Source of the DNA: Alentia gelatinosa
Lineage: Eukaryota; Annelida; Polychaeta; Phyllodocida; Polynoidae
Assembly: GCA_950022655.1 (NCBI GenBank)
Contig: OX465582.1
Coordinates: 95,804,704-95,868,703, forward strand
Reading direction: 5' to 3'
DNA: 64,000 nucleotides
This document shows, in pieces, positions 33,843 to 44,979 of this stretch (the first letter of the stretch is position 1; every line of letters begins with the position of its first letter). The notes beneath the pieces are model-generated. The model worked only from the letters and a program-made list of their open reading frames with translations, was not told the origin of the DNA and did no database searches. The translations under genes were made by a program, and so were the position numbers.

Positions 33843-34787
33843 ATGGCAACTAGTGTTCTTCCTTTCCCACAGCTCTGCGCGGTTTTTACTTCACTGCCTG
33901 TCCATTTTCAATTTAGCATACTGTAGGTAATCCTGTTCCACCTTTGCCTTGAGAACAAATATGTGGTTGACTGAAAGAACTAAGGAATGAATCACTATTC
34001 TACCCTTTCAGGGAGAGGGAGGTGTTTTTAAAACCAAGAACGATAATGACTGAAGGACTACTAAACGCCACATAAGTGGTGTAATTATATAAAACGTCCT
34101 GACTATGCTGTACAAGCCACAAAACGAGATGATAGTTTACATAAATTATCATAAAGATGAAAAAGACACACGTCCGGTGGTTTGAAAGTCAGTGTTCAGA
34201 CTAGCGGTTTGAAATGGTCACGTGCAGTGACGTGACCTATATGTTATGTAACAGTGTTCGACTATTTGTCTGAGTGGACACCTGCAGGTTCAGAATTATC
34301 ATCAATTTGCAATTAATCTACCATTGAGTTTTGTGGCTTGTACAAGCATGGGTGGACGTTATATTTACTATATACCCGAAATTAGAAAAAATCATGAATT
34401 AATTTTGGTCTAACAACTAATATTTTAGTTAATGTCTATGGGAAGGTGTTCCGTATTTTCCCGTATGGAACAGTGTTCCGTACAGTACTTTTTACGTTAT
34501 GTGGCGAAACGGTGTGTATTTACAGTATATACGGCATGGGTATATGGTAATGTAGAGTATACATACATCATAATTACCAGAACTAAATTTTAAGGTTTCA
34601 AGCAATCTGAAGAATGGTAGTGAAGGACGATATATAACCAGCACAGGACGAAGATTTGAGTTTATTCTCGCCACTAACAGCCGCGTTTTCTCATGTTTGC
34701 GCCCATATTCTGCGCCGGGGTAGATCACGTAGACATCATGTCTACAGTTTGTCTACGCCTGCGTAATGTCCGTAATGGGCGTCAGTC
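33843..34787. other. No gene recognised
   Basis: AT-rich. A GGTCACGTGCAGTGACGTGACC-like palindromic word lies near 34217. No supportable gene. Confidence 0.4.
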
Positions 34788-34789
34788 AT

Positions 34790-34955
34790 AAGGCCCGTTT
34801 CCATTGGCCGACGGAAACGGTGAAGATTTATCTAGTTCTCCAAATAGCCCATTTCCATTTTTCGTCAGCAGTGATAAAGGTCCTTCACTGGTTCCTGACT
34901 GTAGATCAGTGACTGCCGATGAAAATGGGCTATAAGGAGAGGTTTTTTTCGGCCA
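34790..34955. mobile_element. MITE family G, shortened and rearranged
   Basis: AAGGCCCGTTTCCATTGGCC at the left, then AGCCCATTTCCATTTTTCG and GACTGTAGATCAGTGACTGC, ending ATGGGCTATAAGG. This looks like two partial copies joined. Confidence 0.7.
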
Positions 34956-35765
34956 ATGGATACACGCCCATAGACACTGAACCGATTGGCGTATAAGCCT
35001 GTAGAGGAACATACACGAGTAGTACTAGAATAAAATAAACATGATAGTAATAATAAAACAACTACAACATTGGGAGAAAAACTAGTAACAGGCAACAAAA
35101 TGCCATTTATCTAAACGAAGAACTCTGAAGGCGAAGTGACGCCAAAACACCAATTGGGGGTAAAAAAGATAATGTAAGATTGGATTTTCCATGTACAGAC
35201 AAATGGGAAATGATAAAATAATAGTATTGTCTCCGATGTGCAGTGATCAGAATAATCCTACAGTGGTGTAAATAAGCGTGAATAAGAATTTACACTTTAC
35301 AGATACAAACAGTTTCATTTACAGTATTGATGGAGCTATATTGGTGGGTACCCACCTATAATGATAAAAAATTAAGACCCATCAACTACGATACAAAAAG
35401 AACATTGACGCACTTCGATCGCACTATTATCACCAAAGCAGCCAATTAATCTAACACGAACTGGACATTTGTATGGCAACCCTGCATGACATGGTAACTA
35501 GGAGAGGAGTAAATTATCAAAAAGGTCATTAGAGAGTCATGAAACGTGCGATTATTACATGGAGAATCTGACTCTGCCACTTTTATGACCAAAGATTATA
35601 GCTTCACTTCTGTTTCCGTGACAACGTATAACGTAATTCACTTAGAAACCACCATTTTCCTACGTACATGAATAGAACGTATGGGAAAAGCAGCTTTTCT
35701 TATCAAATTATATATCATATATCAGTATGTATCATATAACAGTAAGTATCAATATATGTTTTTCT
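34956..35765. other. No gene recognised
   Basis: GGTGGGTACCCACC is a short palindrome at about 35343. The rest is AT-rich with no supportable gene. Confidence 0.4.
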
Positions 35766-35769
35766 TCTA

Positions 35770-35910
35770 TTAGCATGGTAACGGGTATGGTGCTACACAT
35801 CTTAGAACAAAGGAGCATCGGATCCAGATTCATGAGGTCATAATTGACTATTATGGCAAGTTTCACGCAGTAGATTTTCGGGTGTCAAACCCCCTCTTAT
35901 TGACACTTTG
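35770..35910 (+). mobile_element. Right half of MITE family J
   Basis: GAGCATCGGATCCAGATTCA, TGAGGTCATAATTGAC, ATGGCAAGTTTCACGCAG and GGGTGTCAAACC correspond to about 54025-54120 of the fuller copy. The left half is missing. Confidence 0.65.
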
Positions 35911-35916
35911 GTGCTA

Positions 35917-36172
35917 AAGGCCAATGCCCATCTACCGATTTCGGAACATTTCTGTACGTTTGTCGGCAACAAACGGAGGGTAATTTGTCTCAGCCAAGCC
36001 ACCCTAACAGAGTCGGTAGATGTAGGACAGGTAGGCAAGGCTACCCACCGATTAGTGTACCACCTCCTTCAGACGTCCTTTTGTCGCCAACAAGTTGTGG
36101 TTTCAATCGGTGGGGATCAGTTTATCAACATGTTGATAAATGTAGTCAGTGACAACGGAATGTTGGGAAATG
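35917..36172 (+). mobile_element. MITE family A, copy 4 (right end lost)
   Basis: Starts AAGGCCAATGCCCATCTACC and keeps the long-form middle with TTTATCAACATGTTGATAAA. The right terminus is missing. Confidence 0.85.
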
Positions 36173-36211
36173 AGGGTTGATTGGTTGGCCGACACAGGCC
36201 GAACACAGTAA

Positions 36212-36963
36212 GAGCCGGCCCCCACCTACCACGATGGTCTACGACATACTTCCCGATAGCTACGATTTGAAATACCCAAATCGCGACCTATCGGAAGGTC
36301 TCCGATAGTTTCAAATCATGGACATGGTTTGAAATCGTAGAGAGTAGAAACGTCTTGGGAGGACCAAAAACATAAACCATGGTCACGATTGGCTCACGAT
36401 TTAATCAGTGATTCACTGTAGATCTCATGCATGATTTTAATATTGATACATACTATAATTTTGGAAATATTGAATGAATCCGAATAATTTTCTACAGCTA
36501 CCTACAATATATTATGACATTATTTTCAAACACTAAACCAATCAAATTGAATAATATAACTGTGGTAGAATAATAATTCCGATATAAAACTATTATTTTC
36601 AGACACTTAGACTTCATCAAATAATATCATAATTACAGCGATTATACATCTACATGCGCCCTACCTATTTCCAGAATTACATAATTTTTCACCAATTATT
36701 CCCTCCACAAGAGATATTTTCCTGTAAAATTACTTCCAATAGGCTACGACAGCCCACGGAATTTCCAACATGTTGGAAGTTATCGTGACCTCTACGATTG
36801 GCGTTTTCTATTGCAGCCTATCGTGGGGTATCGTAGAGTGAATCGCAGAAACCTGTTCCACCTACCACGATTTAAGCTTAACTCACGATAGAATCGGAAT
36901 GGTGTTGGGAAGGCCGTCGTAAGGCCAATCGGGAGCAGAATCGTGGTAGGTGGGGGCCGGCTC
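36212..36963. mobile_element. 752-bp TIR element with TAA target duplication
   Basis: GAGCCGGCCCCCACCTACCA at the left mirrors TGGTAGGTGGGGGCCGGCTC at the right, perfect over about 24 bp. TAA flanks at 36209-36211 and 36964-36966. A TWA target is typical of PIF/Harbinger elements. Subterminal parts repeat TACGAC, CGATAG and AATCGTGG words, while the middle (36400-36730) is plain AT-rich. No transposase frame. Confidence 0.92.
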
Positions 36964-36966
36964 TAA

Positions 36967-38345
36967 AACAAAGTAACTGTTGTTAGTATACAAGGAAAAC
37001 TCGAAATGCGTTATACCATTTGCATTAGTATAGCCTTTTCCATTTAATCATCCAAATCATTATCCTAGGGTGCGGTCTTCCATAATTTACAACTGTATAT
37101 GCTTATACGGTGTTTGCATAGTTTCTGTACATGTACAGTGTTTCTGTAGAGTCTTGAAAAGGTACGCACATATTGATGTTTGAGTGATTTTACAACGCTT
37201 TTGTTTAGGTACAAAACAAAATACAAACCGTATGAAGACGAGGAGGTTGATGAGATCCTATAGGCGTAGACAACTCGGATGAAATTAGGTCCCCATATAT
37301 AATCTTTTATATTTTTGTTCTGCAATCAAATGCTCACCCTCTTTTGATATATATGAGGAAAGCGTGAAGCTATTATGATATTTACAACACATAGGAATTC
37401 AAATGATTCAAATGGTAAATCATATGTACAGTATTGCTAGATGTGATAAAATATTTCTTCTTAAACAAAAACAATTAACACATGTACATGTAATTCGCAA
37501 TAATCAAGGAGCACTATTTTCATTGTGGTTTGTCAGGTTCACCGAGGAAGACATGTAGAAAAAGGGATTGAGCCATTAGCTAATATCAATTTGATGGTGG
37601 CTTTCATGCTTTCCTGTACAACCACTAATTCTCCTGCTTCTTTGTACCAAAACCTTCTGCCGCACCATGAAGCTATTCACCGTGATAAAACAGCTAATGG
37701 AGATAGACGCCCAGCTTATTGCGTATATCTCGCCTTTTATCAGCTAAGGTCACACAGCGTAGTAATTGCCAAACGGGAACTAAGGTTGTATGATCCGAAG
37801 ACGATAAAGGATACGATATAAGTACCCTTCCCAATACAGATAAATGAATTAATTGACTAAAAATGTATTAATTTCTGATATTCATGACTATTTCTGATGT
37901 TTATATCTACACTACCTATTTTTGGCATTCTTTCTAGTTTGGGGGCGTTAGAAACGGAATCTATATTCATGAACGTTTTGAGCTCATACCCATATGATAT
38001 ATTTTTTGTTTTGTGGTGTGTAATCACAAGGTCACCCCCTACGCATCTTTACACCTCTTACGCATAAAAGGCGATCCTTCTCTGCTCTCCCTCTCTCTCT
38101 TCCTCTCTTTCTGACATTGGGTATATTGCTGACGTTTTTCCTGACCCCTTTCCTCATCTCGATGCTTTTCCGCAGCAAGAACTTTTTAGTTTACCCGTGT
38201 ATATATTTCCTTGGATGTACATAAGGTCGTCCTATTTGGCTTCATATTTGCGCCTTCTTATGTACATGTAGATGATAATCCCGTGCTAGGCAAGTTGGAG
38301 TCATGTTTACGCATATTTACGCATAGCCTATGTCTACACATAGGG
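36967..38345. other. No gene recognised
   Basis: The 98-codon frame at 37525-37821 is not recognisable. A pyrimidine-rich stretch (CTCTCCCTCTCTCTCTTCC) lies at about 38085. No repeats matched. Confidence 0.35.
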
Positions 38346-38349
38346 GTTT

Positions 38350-38366
38350 TATATATATATCTATAT

Positions 38367-38442
<76 letters not shown>
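38350..38442. repeat. (AT)n microsatellite
   Basis: About 93 bp, pure AT except for early CTATATAG interruptions. Confidence 0.98.
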
Positions 38443-38446
<4 letters not shown>

Positions 38447-38499
38447 AATAAACCCCAGAGGTTTATTTGAAGTGTAAGACGAAGGAGACTGGTTCTAGC

Positions 38500-39095
38500 C
38501 TTGGCCGCCAGATGGACCACAGAGGGTCAAAGTTTCGGGGATACTCGTTGGGGGCGCTCTCGGCAGCCACGTCACGCCTCATCGACTTGGGCGACCGGTG
38601 TGTCTGGGACCGCTCTCTCTCTCCTCGGACCCCAAGGAGCATGGACGCCTCTGCAGAAACTTCTAGGAGTTGGTGAGCCGCCAAGTGGGAACGCAAAATC
38701 GTCGGCGACTATTGCCCTACCCACCGTTGTTCGGGCTTGAGTCGGTGACTGGATTCTCTCTAAAAAGGACACCAGTCTTTTTTTATAAAAGATTCAATTC
38801 CAACATGTTTGAAATATATCAGGGCATTGTCACCGACCCCCTGCTGTGACCTATGCCCTGAAATATTTCGAACATGTTGGAAATTGAATCACAAGAGACT
38901 GGTGCCCTTTTAACAGAGAATCGAGTCGCCAACTCAAGCCCGATCAACGGGGGGTAGGGCAATAGTGGCCAACGATTTTGCCATTTTGTGTTCCCACTTG
39001 GCGACTCATGAAATTCCTAGAAATTTTGGCTGATAGTCGGCGACTGGTGCCCTCTGAATGCCCCTAAATCACTTAGTGGGAACCGGGCTTAAGGG
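38500..39095. mobile_element. Large foldback element, arms about 185 nt
   Basis: The arms from about 38657 and to about 39030 pair across a centre near 38843: GCCGCCAAGTGGGAAC faces GTTCCCACTTGGCGAC, CCAACATGTTTGAAATAT faces ATATTTCGAACATGTTGG, and ATCAGGGCATTGTCAC faces GTGACCTATGCCCTGA. The right side continues to GAACCGGGCTTAAGG at about 39096, a terminus also seen at 33430 in reverse. Overlapping frames on both strands (38467-38772) reflect the arm and its neighbour, not genes. Confidence 0.8.
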
Positions 39096-39394
39096 GCAGG
39101 AATCGCCAATTGAGAATTGGCCTTAAGTATATATATTTACGCGTGTCTACGACATTGCGTATTTATCAATAAACCCGAATTCTCGCCCTGTGACTATGAC
39201 TTGTTTTAACCGTCCTTCCTGTTGCGTTTATTCCCCGGAACTCTACCTTATAGATCAGCTTTTTGAACTCCTTCTATCTCTTGTTTAAACCATCAGCCTT
39301 CCACGCGACCCACTCACCTTCCTTCCCGATCCTCTCACTCTCCGTCCCGATCCTCTCACTCTCACAGCAGACCTCCTGAGTCGGCCTACGTGCC

Positions 39395-39600
39395 GCTTTC
39401 GTCGCTGCTGATTGACCTAACTAGATAAAGGTCCTGGAAGGCGGCTTCGCGGGCGGTCCAGGGGGAAGGCAGGCCATTGCACGGCCTAAGCCCTGATTGG
39501 CCATTGGCCTGGGCTTCTTTATCCTCGTGCCGGGCCCGCGTCCTTATCCTCCTTCCGGGGCCATTATTTATCTTCTCTTGATGGAAGGGAGAGGAGAGAC
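39395..39600. promoter_or_regulatory. GC-rich patch with CCAAT- and GATA-type words
   Basis: Strikingly GC-rich against its surroundings (GGCGGCTTCGCGGGCGG, CCGGGCCCGCG). It holds inverted CCAAT boxes (CTGATTGGCC, CCATTGGCC near 39491-39508), an ETS-type TTCCGG and three TTATC (GATA) words. Motif words only; no transcript start or gene is visible. Confidence 0.3.
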
Positions 39601-40490
39601 TCTAATGGTTTAGTGTGGCAAGCATTCCCAGTCAAAATCTTTGCCTCTTATTTCGTCCTCAGATATCCGACACGATGTGTCTGTTATCTAAGCATGAAAA
39701 CCATGTTTCACTTGGCATTCAACATTCATTATAATGTAAGAGGTTCATATAAGAAGTTACAGAGGTCTCAAAAGGGAATATTTCGTAAGAGCTCATGACA
39801 TTCACTATGCATCCTCATCCGATTCAATACGGAACGGAGAGTAGGGGAGCTGATATTTTTTCATGCTTAGGTTCTTGGGTAACCTTTGCATCAAAGAGGA
39901 GGGATATTTCCTTATTTTTTGGTAGGAGTCCTAAGGAGTGATGATTTTCTCTGTATAGGTCGTGTTCTGTAATGCAAGATGACAGGCATGTTTGTTGTAT
40001 CAGTATTAACATTTATTTATGTCGTAAAGGATCAGAACATTAACTATTGTTATCATTGGCGGAATGAATAACTAGACGAAGGAAACAAATATATGAATAC
40101 ATTGATTTTTTCATATAATGTTTTAATAAGACTTCTTGATTTAGGTTAATATATATCACATCGAGAGAAAGAGGTCTAACTAAGTTTTGTTTCAGTAAAT
40201 GCTAAATCCGTCCATTTGATATTTATTCAATACGTAATTGAAATGTGCCAATTAACATATGATTCTTCTTTGCAAAGATAGCGCGGTCCGAAGTTTACCA
40301 CAAACCATTACTGGGGAAATCTTTAGTCTAATTTGAAAAGTACATAGTCATCATAATGAAACAATCCATTATGCCCCAGCGTTGACAAAATCTCAAAGTC
40401 GTTAACGATGAAATTAAGCAATTAGACTCTGTTAACGAATCCTAAAGACTAAGCCACGCCAACCACGCACATGCACGTGAGGAGAGTGGG
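39601..40490. other. AT-rich sequence without recognised features
   Basis: No gene-like frame or repeat that I can support. Confidence 0.4.
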
Positions 40491-40494
40491 GCTT

Positions 40495-41122
40495 AAGGCC
40501 CGTTTCCATTGGCCGATTTCCCATCACCGATCTACAGTCTGGAACCACCGATGGACTTTTGGCACTGTGGACCCAATATCGGTCAATGGAAACATCCAAG
40601 GTCCTGCAGTGCCCCACGACCTTTTCTGCCTAGATTATGCAATGCGGCACCACACACCACTGAGTGAAAACTTGGTCACTGACTGAAATTTACTACCCTC
40701 ACCGATTTGTCTATACCGACGCACAGTCAGTGGCACCACCGACAGACTTTCTGTGTAACTCTAAAGTCTAAAGCCGGATGCCCATCTACCGGTTTAGGGT
40801 TGAACGATTAGTTCCCAAATCGTATAGGAGACGGTCACTTTGTCGCAGGCAAATTACGTAACCCCTCGCTCGACCTGCACACTGATAAAATCGGTGTATG
40901 GTCCAGTAATCGCTGGGGGAGGGCAAAAACCAAAGACACAGAGTGTTCACTAATCGCTGGGTAGCCTTGCCTAGCTGTCCCACATCTACCGACTCCGTTA
41001 GGATGGCTTGGCTGAGACAAATAACCCTCCGTTTGTCGCCGACAAACGTACATAAATGTTCCGAAATCGGTAGATGGGCATTGGGCTTAAGCAATCTTCG
41101 TCGCCAATGGAAACGGGCCTTT
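40495..41122. mobile_element. MITE family G, split by a family A MITE
   Basis: AAGGCCCGTTTCCATTGGCC at the left mirrors GCCAATGGAAACGGGCCTT at the right. Without the 318-bp insert the element is about 305 bp, close to the uninterrupted copy at 49786-50088. Family words: ATCTACAGTCTGGAACCACC, GATTATGCAATGCGGCACC, CTATACCGACGCACAGTC. The insertion lies in the GTAAC...AAAGTC segment near the right end. Confidence 0.9.
40771..41088 (-). mobile_element. MITE family A, copy 5 (318 bp), nested in family G
   Basis: AAGCCGGATGCCCATCTACC at the left and GGTAGATGGGCATTGGGCTT at the right. Same length as the copy at 10539-10856, opposite orientation. TA precedes it at 40769-40770; the right flank reads AA, so a TA duplication is not clean here. 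Confidence 0.9.
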
Positions 41123-41950
41123 ATGCAACGTTCTCACCTGTTGACTAAAAACCCATCCATAATTTTCACGCTGTACAAAAGTCGGTCGGTGGTTCTCCTT
41201 GTGAAAGGTCGGTGGTACATAATCAGTGACCTGCACTGCAGAAATGCGGTGGACACTCACTGACCTTTGGTAGAAAAATGCAGAGCATCCGCAATTAATT
41301 CAATGTGCTTTGATTTCGTGGGTGGGTGCAGAATCGCTGGCCAATCATTGGCCATTCTATTTCCACCTATTATACCCCAGCAGTAATTGAATTAAGGCCA
41401 TCTTTCTGTACACCAACGAGACCCAGGGACGATGTCGGTGAAATTTATTCAACGCTTCTTGACGAGAATGAAATGATCTTCTCCTAGGAGAATCGTGCGC
41501 CATAGAGACCATAGAGACAATGCGGTTCAATTTCATTCAACACTTATGGACGACCTTGTGGACGGCCAATATTGTCTTAGCCAACAGACTTAGGTATTAT
41601 TAGACGATAAACCTTGTGCGAGGTACAGAAAAGGTTCTTCATGTACGATCCTAGATTATGAAACTACCCCCACGGTTTGTCCAAATTATTCAACGACCAC
41701 CTGGATCGCTTTAAAGCAGGTTCACCTTTATACTATCACTGCCTTTCTATACTAAAATACTGAGGTACTGTATTCATGTCGGAACTTAGGGACCGGCGCC
41801 GACTACAGTGCACTGCTATGGTATCAGTAGTAATAGCGTGCTGCCCCCCCTACCATTATTTACCTTCACAGGTTATTCGGGTAGCACCATAGAGTTGCAA
41901 TGCTCATCATACCTAAATGAGGCCATGCCTATCCCTTATCACACAAAATC
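41123..41950. other. Patchy repeat remnants
   Basis: TCGGTCGGTGGTTC and CTGCACTGCAGAAATGCGGTGG (split words, 41185-41260) echo family G. CGGTGAAATTTATTCAACGC and CAATTTCATTCAACAC (41430-41570) echo the AATAAA/TTCAAC terminus of the element at 21265. No gene. Confidence 0.4.
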
Positions 41951-41960
41951 TTCTCACCCC

Positions 41961-42505
41961 CATAGACTTAATATTGGGAACTCGTATCCCACACCCATTG
42001 GGTATTTAGAAAAATACTCAATGGGGTCTGTGTTCTTATGCGGACATCATTAGGAAAATGATATACGATCTATCAAAATATGTACGACTTTGGGGACAAT
42101 CCAGGGCGAAGATCGTTACATAAAATAGCTCGTAAGGAGACACGTGAATCGTTCGTACCAATTGTCGTATCTCTGACGTAGCTCGCATGGGATGATATAT
42201 GTACTATAGAGGAAACCCATGAAAGATTAGGGTCTGAGCCCGTATCCCATCGAGTTTGAATCACATAGTAATTCACGCGGCTTCGCCTTGTGAATTACTA
42301 TGTGATTCAAACGCGATGGGATCGAGCTCTGACCCTAAACTTGAATGGGTTTCTGAATTTATCTCACCCTTAATATTGACTAATGGGCTAACATTTGTGA
42401 CATTATCCCCCATTGGATATTTTTCCTAAATATCTAATGGGCGTTAGATACGAGTTCCCAATGTTAAGTCTATGGAAAAAAGATATCTTGGGTGAGATGA
42501 ATATA
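41961..42505. mobile_element. MITE family C, two copies or one expanded copy
   Basis: CCATAGACTTAATATTGGG at 41964 faces CCCAATGTTAAGTCTATGG at 42460-42478, and the inverted match extends about 70 bp through AATGGG and TATTTAG. Inside, about 42240-42325 form a tight hairpin with apex GCGGCTTCGCC. A foreign-looking stretch (42060-42190, CGTACGAC/GTCGTA words) interrupts the left part. Confidence 0.8.
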
Positions 42506-42509
42506 TGGA

Positions 42510-43330
42510 ATCTATGCACCCCCCCCCCCATCCCAACACACGCACAGACACGTATTCAGTCTATATATATACACATATATATGATATATATGGCTTTCAT
42601 TCATCATATCCCGATCATTTTGATATTACCAAGGGTCTTTAGTACGTCATGGAATTATACATTTCAATTTTAGATTTGAATGAATGAAATTCATACATGA
42701 CTACACTACAAGCTACACTCACGACACCCTCTAGTGGTGTCGTACTTTACGACGATTTTGGATGATCTAAGACCCTTTGCACGATGTAAGTCAATACTTA
42801 TGTAACAATTTTGAGACATTTGATTTGGTCGTATCGTACAAAGGTCGTAGCTGTAGGACAAAAATAGTTATGTAACGATATCACCCCTAGGACAATTGTG
42901 AGATCATTTATATGATCGTACAAAATTTATGAAACGAACCCCAGCATTGGGAAGGCTCTGGGGACGCGAGAAAGTTGTTGTTTTGGATGATATGACATTT
43001 TCCCCTGCCACTTCATTGAGTCAGAGATGGGAGGTATATTCATAATAATGCTCGTTATGTGAAAACTTTTAGCCTAATTTTCTCCTTTCTCTCCATTTTC
43101 TTTTTGCATCACCTCCTCATGTAATGGTGATGAAACGTCCCAGAGACATGAATTAAGGTAATATGCAAATGGTGATGAGGCAATGACAACCACCATCTTG
43201 TTTCACAAGTCCTCAATGAAGCCATTCTTAATGTAAGAGGTGAGCCCTGGAAGTAACACAAAATTAGGTATTAGATGTGCCACAGCAGGATCTCGCTGGA
43301 CAAATGTTTGTCCCTTCTTCTTGGTGAGGC
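42510..43330. other. Repeat remnant at 42700-42945, otherwise unannotated
   Basis: TACACTCACGACACCCTCTA, ACTTATGTAACAATTTTGAG and AGTTATGTAACGATATCACC form a self-similar stretch (TATGTAAC..T, GTCGTA) resembling 42060-42190, probably a decayed element. The rest has no supportable feature. Confidence 0.4.
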
Positions 43331-43912
43331 TCTTGAAGGAAAGGCTATTTGATATAAATAAGGGAGGCCGTTAGAATCTAAAAATCACGAGGCTGGAACT
43401 GAATTTATGCGTCTACTTCAAATGGCTAAGCCGGAGATATACCAAGGGAATCACCAACACAACACAAAATGGCATGTATGTGAGATATTATTTCAGAGTA
43501 ATATCTCCCACCGATGATTTAGCGTATCAGAAGCAATAATCAGCTGAATTGTGAAATAATTGCTCACATATAGGCCATTTTGTGTTGGCGATTCCGGAAA
43601 TCGCTGTGTTTCTCGCTTGGTGTGTCTCCAGCTTAAAGGTTTGTGTAACCCCAGATACCACAGAAAGAGAAATCCATGGATGATGCTCTGAAAGGAAGCG
43701 CCATGAGAGGGAGCTGTAATCGGAACTGATACAATTACCATTGTGTTTCTCATCTCGGCCGTTTTAATGATTTAGCAACATTGCTACTCTTCTCGCTTGG
43801 TGTGTCCCTGGCTTCTGGCTGTTGCATGAAAGGCTACTTCATATAAGTATGGCCGTTAGAACTGGAAAGAACCAGGCCTGAACTGAATCTATCCCTTTAC
43901 TGCAAATGGCAA
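43330..43912. repeat. Inverted repeat flanked by direct duplication
   Basis: A hairpin (43455-43600) pairs AACACAAAATGGCATGTATG with CATATAGGCCATTTTGTGTT. Outside it, 43330-43427 and 43820-43912 are diverged direct copies (GGCCGTTAGAAT against GGCCGTTAGAAC, GGCTGGAACTGAAT against GGCCTGAACTGAAT), and CGCTTGGTGTGTC recurs at 43614 and 43794. This suggests two tandem copies of one unit, one of which holds the hairpin. Confidence 0.65.
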
Positions 43913-44054
43913 TTGACATCATTTCCGTAAATATCCATATGGTCGGAATGATATGACTAACACAAATGCACAGTAATGGCTATAAAATTTATTGAGTTAG
44001 ACTTGAAGTACTAGGTAATTTTATAGGTCCATATGATATAAAATGTAATTAAAG

Positions 44055-44330
44055 TATGAAAGAAATGTCACGGGCTATTAAGAATGCCCTACAAAGTAGG
44101 AGAAATTGAGGAGATGAGATTGAAGAGTTTTTGTAGGGTGGGTCGGTAGTTCTTTTCAGTTGGTATCCCAGGGTTGAAGTGGACGCAGACGGGTTGCGGA
44201 GTGGGGTGGTCATGTGACCGGAGCCATGTGATCGGAACCACGTGAGTCGGAGTCCATAGCAACCATTTTCTGGTTTTGCATTACCGCCAACTCTTCCAGT
44301 TAGCACTAATGGTATAATTCCATGTAATTG
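44055..44330 (+). repeat. Dispersed repeat D, copy 2
   Basis: Counterpart of 7503-7750: GTCACGGGCTATTAAGAATG, AAGTAGGAGAAATTGAG, GAGTTTTTGTAGGGTGGG, GGTCATGTGACC and CACTAATGG. Confidence 0.7.
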
Positions 44331-44498
44331 TGGTAAACCATATTCGAAAGTGACCTTCAGTTGTGACCTTCAAGTGACCCTCATGTTTTTTTCTTTTTAT
44401 TGAGAAAAAACATCTCTCGCCAGGCTGAGTTTTTCAGACATCCGTCGTACATCGTTACATAATATCCATAAGGACGCCACAATATTTAGTCACTAGAC

Positions 44499-44966
44499 GT
44501 GACACCTCTTATTTGTCTTTTTGTCACTCTTATAGTCACACCGTCATGTTTTCTATTTTGCTGTAACTCTGTTACGTTCTCCACAAATATCTCCACTTTT
44601 GCTATAAGTTTAAATGGGAGACAAGGTGCAATGGCGCGGGGGCTGAACCCCCCCTGCGGGGCTGAGGCGGGCAACCCCATCTACCTCCAGGACTCTGGTC
44701 ACTCGCCCTCCAGTGCATGCGCAATCAGCACACACTCTGCTATACTCTCCACCTCTCGCCCCTGCCTCCTATTTCCTCATTTTCAGGGAGGCGGCCTCAC
44801 CTCGCCGCCCCCCTCATGGACTCAGAGACTTGCGCCTCAGCACTTACATGCACTGTCTTACCTTTACCTTATCTTATTATCAATAGTTGTTATCCTAGTT
44901 TATCCTTTGCATCTAGTTTGCATTATCGCTAACTGTATAATGTTCTATTATCTTTATCCTAATTAG
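44499..44966 (+). other. 155-codon open frame over a GC-rich patch
   Basis: This is the longest open frame in the window. Its ends translate as hydrophobic stretches (near residues 5-25 and 120-150) and its middle as proline/glycine/serine-rich, GC-rich sequence (44630-44850). No family is recognised. The hydrophobic ends come from T-rich flanks and may be accidental. A lone NRF1-like GCATGCGCAA lies at about 44716. I treat it as probably non-coding. Confidence 0.15.
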
Positions 44967-44979
44967 ATTACATAAACCT

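Noticed and set aside
38467..38772. Overlapping open frames on both strands as a coding exon
   Set aside because: They lie in a GC-rich foldback arm and its neighbour; arm symmetry explains the openness on both strands.
10361..41263. The same peptide (TFVGDKRRVICLSQA and its antisense) appearing at 10.5, 35.9 and 40.9 kb, suggesting a gene family
   Set aside because: All copies lie inside family A MITEs, occur on both strands and lack codon-like conservation. The peptide similarity follows from the DNA repeat.
44499..44966. 155-codon frame as a membrane protein gene
   Set aside because: Hydrophobic ends arise from T-rich flanks around a GC-rich patch, no family is recognised and no signals support it. 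Listed only as an open frame.
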